This document shows positions 61,595 through 64,000 of a DNA stretch of 64,000 bases, one piece after another. Position 1 is the stretch's first letter; each line of letters starts with the position of its first letter. The stretch is from positions 5,202,001 to 5,266,000 of the forward strand of contig JAEMBT020000008.1 in assembly GCA_018873245.2 (NCBI GenBank). The letters run 5' to 3'. The translations under genes were made by a program, and so were the position numbers. This DNA is from Archegozetes longisetosus. Its lineage: Eukaryota; Arthropoda; Arachnida; Sarcoptiformes; Trhypochthoniidae. The notes under the pieces are model-generated. The model saw nothing but the letters and a program-made list of their open reading frames with translations. It was not told where the DNA came from and did not search any database.

Positions 61595-64000
61595 ACTAAA
61601 TGAGACGAGTCCAAAAATGTCACCACCATGAGGCTCCGCCCACCCGATATCGAACCACGCCCATTTTTTATTTTAGCCACTCCCACTGACTCCACCCCCA
61701 CAATATGGGTCTCAAAAGTAAGGTCTCAGTAAGTAGAGTCCATTGGTAAAGGTCGCGTGATTATAGGCTGCATACTCGCTGAGAAATTGACTAAAAACAC
61801 CCCTATATTCTGACCAATTGGCAATACATCGATAATTGACATTGTTGACCAAATTTGAGACAAGCCAATAGTTTGGTAATGCTTAGTTTGACTTTTTTGT
61901 ATGTAATCAAAGTTCGAATGATCTGACAAAACATTTTGTCAACCTATGTATATACAAATTTTAGAAAAATTACAACATAAATCATCTCGAAGTCAAAAGT
62001 CAACAATGTCAATTTTCGATGTATTTCCAAGAGAGTTCCGACTCAATCTTTTTCGAATTTTATACTAGATGGTGTGCTACTATTAGAATAAAAGTGATCG
62101 GGTCTAAACCCTTGTGGCAACATTTTGGAATAAGTATTTGAAGTTTTTGAATTTTTCAACTATTCTCTCATATATGGTTAATTGAGAATTTCACTCTATC
62201 GTTAAATACTCTTGATTGCTATCTCTTAATATGCAAAGTTTAATTAAATTATATTTGCGCGTTTTTGAGTTATAAGCGTTTAAAGATTTTACATTTTTTC
62301 GGTTTTGTAAGCTTCCCGTAGCACTTTTTTGAAAATTTCTTCAGCCATTTTGCTTCACTAGTGACCCTCAAGGTTCACACCAAATTTGATCAAAATTGGT
62401 TGATGGACCAATTCTCTATGGAAGTACGGAAAACTTCTCTTTGTTTTGACTTTATTTGTGCTTGCTGGTAGACTACCTTACCACGCATGCATCAACATCA
62501 AGCTTCATTGAAAGCTATATATTATTAGTCTTCCGAATCGGAATCAGAGTCTAGAGTTATACATAACTCCTGAGAGGTTCCAACTAATACTTTAGTGGCA
62601 TCACATAAAAACCTTTGAAAGGCAAGAGATTTTTTCTTGCCCGCTAAACAAGTTCGGTGATAAATAGACCAGTCTATTTGAATATCAAGATACTGTGCTG
62701 ATTGAGGAGAGCGAATGAGTGTTTTAATGTTGCGCCACATTCGTTCTACTGTATTAGTATGAACGCTATAGTTCTCACCATTTAAAGTCAGAGTTTTGGC
62801 ATAAAGCCCAATTTTGTGATTAATTTTAAAATGTATTTGCATCCCAAGATCTATGAGTCCATTGTAAACTTGAGCAGAATCAGTATAAATGATTGTGCCC
62901 GCAGCAATCCTTGAGGCAATGATTGGCCACAAAGTTTCTTTTTTACGATTGGGCACAATCATTGCAAAACATCTCCCCTTTTGTCCATTTTGGGACCGCT
63001 CTGTGGCTCCAACTACCCAAAAGTCCTCATTTGCAGGATGACGTCCCTTCCCATATTTTTGTTTAAAAATATGAGCTTCATCAAATTCAACTTCAATATT
63101 GGGGCCACTTATTTGCCATGACTGGTCTTTTAAAAAGGCACTTGCTACCTTTTGACAACGCCGGTATACTTTTCGTCCTTTTTTAGGGTCTGCTCCAGTT
63201 TGTTCAGATGCCAACTCTACACCCAATCCACAAACAAGACAAAAGCACAGCTGCAAAGAGCGTAAAAGAGGATTTTGTTCTTTTTTACTCTTATACAAAC
63301 CCTCGAAAAACGTATTAGAAGCAGGGTTTATTGTTGCCCTACACTTCCTATCATCACAGCGCATGAGAAACCCTAAAATTCGGGAGCTATTTTGCTCCTG
63401 GGACATTTGTCCTTTATACTCAGGACATTTTATAAGCTCAAAATTTCTGGGAATTAATAACTCAGAAACTTTCAGCTTTTTTATTACTTCACTATCACTC
63501 CTATCAAAGACATCATTAAAGTTGAAAAAATTTAATTGTTTAAAATTTATTGCTGACATTTCTGTGTCTGTTTCACCATTGGTTGAGCGAGGCCGTCCTG
63601 AAAAGGACGGAATATTCGCCTCGTTCAACCCAAGGCGTTTCCTAGCTAATGAAACAGAATGGAAGGTGTGGTCGAGACCTCTCTTTTTAGGTCGGCCTCG
63701 GCCTCTCCTCCCTTCCTGATTCACTGGTGTATTACAAGAAGAAGCAAAAAATGATACTATGTCATCAGTCATCGCTATTTCTAGAATATAGGGGTGTTTT
63801 TAGTCAATTTATCAGCAAGTATGCAACCTATAATCACGCGACCTTTACCAAATGGACTCTACTCACTGAGACCTTTCTTTTGAGACCCATATTGTGGGGG
63901 TGGAGTCAGTGGGAGTGGCTAAAATAAAAAGTGGGCGTGGTTCGATATCGGGTGGGCGGGGCCTTATGGTGGTGACATTTTTGGACTCGTCTCATTTAGT
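61595..64000 (-). mobile_element. Merlin (IS1595/IS1016-like) DNA transposon, apparently near complete
   Basis: Terminal inverted repeats about 218 bp long (61595-61813 and 63783-64000) are roughly 95% identical and start ACTAAATGAGACGAGTCC. They flank a single intact transposase ORF. The right end coincides with the window end, so the true terminus and the target duplication on that side cannot be checked. The total is about 2.4 kb. High TIR identity and an open transposase frame suggest recent activity. Confidence 0.85.
62525..63772 (-). CDS. Merlin-type DDE transposase (ISXO2-like domain), intact
   Basis: This 415-codon single-exon ORF starts 11 bp inside the right TIR. Residues 20-31 hold an AT-hook-like RRGRGRPKKRG. 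Residues 109-160 hold a zinc-ribbon-like region: C116, C139, C144 and the CRATINPASNTFFEG block that precedes the catalytic core in IS1595-family transposases. Catalytic candidates: D231 in VEFDEAHIF, D298 in IIYTDSAQVY and E343 in HTNTVERMWRNIK. The C-terminus is acidic (LDSDSDSED). The enzyme should cut and paste elements bearing the flanking 218-bp TIRs. The length is on the long side for Merlin because of an extended N-terminus. No stop or frameshift is seen, in contrast to other transposases in this window. Confidence 0.9.
   Translation of the reverse strand: MTDDIVSFFASSCNTPVNQEGRRGRGRPKKRGLDHTFHSVSLARKRLGLNEANIPSFSGRPRSTNGETDTEMSAINFKQLNFFNFNDVFDRSDSEVIKKLKVSELLIPRNFELIKCPEYKGQMSQEQNSSRILGFLMRCDDRKCRATINPASNTFFEGLYKSKKEQNPLLRSLQLCFCLVCGLGVELASEQTGADPKKGRKVYRRCQKVASAFLKDQSWQISGPNIEVEFDEAHIFKQKYGKGRHPANEDFWVVGATERSQNGQKGRCFAMIVPNRKKETLWPIIASRIAAGTIIYTDSAQVYNGLIDLGMQIHFKINHKIGLYAKTLTLNGENYSVHTNTVERMWRNIKTLIRSPQSAQYLDIQIDWSIYHRTCLAGKKKSLAFQRFLCDATKVLVGTSQELCITLDSDSDSED

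Overview
This is a eukaryotic nuclear window, very AT-rich, with GT-AG introns. Many introns are tiny: 55-67 bp in the ABCG, four-TM, zinc-finger and EF-hand genes. Gene content (galectin domains, ABCG half-transporter, MRP-type ABCC transporter, mitochondrial-type BCAT) and the transposons (mariner, hAT, piggyBac-like, Merlin, a non-LTR element with a 2A-like motif) fit an arthropod. An acariform mite is my best guess, but that is inference only.

Layout. 0.5-3.3 kb: two tandem minus-strand galectin-domain genes that both end in histidine-rich tails. 5.6-10.5 kb: a plus-strand ABCG half-transporter whose 2.9-kb second intron is full of inverted repeats. 13.2-16.9 kb: two tandem minus-strand paralogues of an unrecognised four-TM family, each rebuilt here from three exons. 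18.8-21.7 kb: an intronless coiled-coil/basic protein and a small single-pass membrane protein. 22.1-23.6 kb (minus): an aberrant Rho-like GTPase with a broken G3 motif and a CAAX end. 26.6-28.2 kb (plus): branched-chain aminotransferase. 29.9-31.5 kb (minus): C2H2 zinc-finger protein. 33.1-33.9 kb (minus): secreted EF-hand protein. 34.6-40.2 kb (minus): ABCC/MRP transporter. 41.9-42.4 kb: small Cys-rich membrane protein.

From 42.4 kb onward transposons dominate. There is a mariner with a 0.66-kb insertion, a three-layer nest (solo LTR inside a DDE element inside a hAT shell), and a GC-rich non-LTR retrotransposon. A six-exon gene for a 514-residue mostly helical protein follows, then a piggyBac-like MITE, Tc1/mariner pieces and a near-complete Merlin element that ends at the window edge.

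Several conserved genes contain single-base frameshifts. All are explained by one missing base, mostly in a short homopolymer, so consensus sequencing errors are more likely than true pseudogenes. The host genes do not form an operon or one evident pathway. The two transporters, secreted/lectin proteins and small membrane proteins would suit xenobiotic export and extracellular interaction, but that is inference.
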